A program made the position numbers and the translations under genes. Shown piece after piece: positions 63,799 to 64,000 of a stretch of DNA of 64,000 bases; within the stretch, counting starts at the first letter, position 1; every line of letters starts with the position of its first letter. The stretch is taken from contig NZ_JQFA01000004.1 of assembly GCF_000763385.1 (NCBI RefSeq), positions 1,240,001-1,304,000 of the forward strand. The letters are read 5' to 3'. The notes beneath the pieces were generated by a model. That model made no database searches, was not told the origin of the DNA, and saw nothing but the letters and a program-made list of their open reading frames with translations. Source of the stretch: Leptolyngbya sp. KIOST-1 (GTDB taxonomy: Bacteria; Cyanobacteriota; Cyanobacteriia; Phormidesmidales; Phormidesmidaceae).

Positions 63799-64000
63799 TG
63801 GCGAAGCCCTCACCCATACAGCGCAGCCTGGAGAGCCAGCCCGCCGAGTTTGCCCAGGCAACTCAGCGGATTGCTCTGGTGGTGCAGTATGTGGGTACCC
63901 ATTTGCACGGTTGGCAGTGGCAGCCCAATGCTCGCACCGTTCAAGGTGAGATTGAAGCGGCCATTCGCTCAGTGTTGGGCTATGAGGTTCGGCTCAGTGG
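63799..64000 (+). CDS. truA: tRNA pseudouridine synthase A (partial, runs off the window)
   Basis: Only the first 67 codons are present. The N-terminus (RIALVVQYVGTHLHGWQWQPNARTVQGEIEAAI) matches TruA, which makes pseudouridine at positions 38-40 of tRNA anticodon arms. The catalytic Asp lies beyond the window end. It starts at an ATG 58 bases after rplQ. Confidence 0.9.

Overview
The window is chromosomal DNA from a high-GC cyanobacterium. The photosynthesis and carbon-metabolism genes (psb27, ndhN, cp12, ldpA, gamma-tocopherol methyltransferase), the many copies of the HIP1 octamer GCGATCGC and the cyanobacterial order of the ribosomal genes all point there. The style (GC-rich, dense HIP1, many cyanobacterial DUF families) fits a Leptolyngbya/Nodosilinea-like lineage, but that is an inference. 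No rRNA genes, CRISPR array or prophage was seen. There is one tRNA gene (Trp).

Layout. 0.1-10.8 kb: accessory and metabolic genes (a baeRF release-factor-like protein, HdeD-like membrane protein, glutathione-reductase-like flavoenzyme, trpS, a methylenetetrahydrofolate reductase homologue, a P450 and a glycosyltransferase), then about 0.8 kb of AT-rich DNA with no gene that carries a 132-bp MITE-like element. 11-18.8 kb: a large hybrid histidine-kinase-type sensor, then rplS-trnW-secE-nusG-rplK-rplA-rplJ-rplL with an L10-type leader and attenuator. 18.9-31 kb: K+ transporter KtrB, TocC, an SLH/DUF3747 surface protein, a complete IS630 element with an A8 frameshift site, a 679-residue protein of unknown function, CsbD, CP12, a FIST protein and a VanX-like dipeptidase. 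31-44.6 kb: small membrane proteins, a LysR regulator, a Rre1/Ycf29-type response regulator, a PRC-barrel protein, an SpoU methyltransferase operon, an intergenic region with three DnaA boxes, a PLP decarboxylase, an anti-sigma/ECF-sigma pair, a CHRD protein, a second MITE copy, and a dipeptide epimerase/DUF1611 pair (DgcA/DgcN-like). 44.6-55.9 kb, minus strand: the S10-spc cluster rplC to infA. 56.3-60.9 kb, plus strand: ndhN, ldpA, a Ycf45/R3H ATPase and psb27. 61-64 kb, plus strand: rpmJ-rpsM-rpsK-rpoA-rplQ-truA (truA runs off the end).

The most notable points are these. The ribosomal supercluster is split: one inversion of roughly 44.64-61.0 kb would restore the usual infA-rpmJ junction. 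Two MITE copies have ends that resemble the terminal repeats of the IS630 element in the same window, so they may be cross-mobilised. A gene-free stretch near 38.2-38.4 kb holds two perfect inverted DnaA boxes, a third box and AT-rich DNA, which makes it a candidate DnaA-regulated site or replication origin. No single locus clearly looks like an undescribed defence or biosynthetic system. The dgcA/dgcN overlap, the 679-residue protein and the hairpins around several genes are the best leads.
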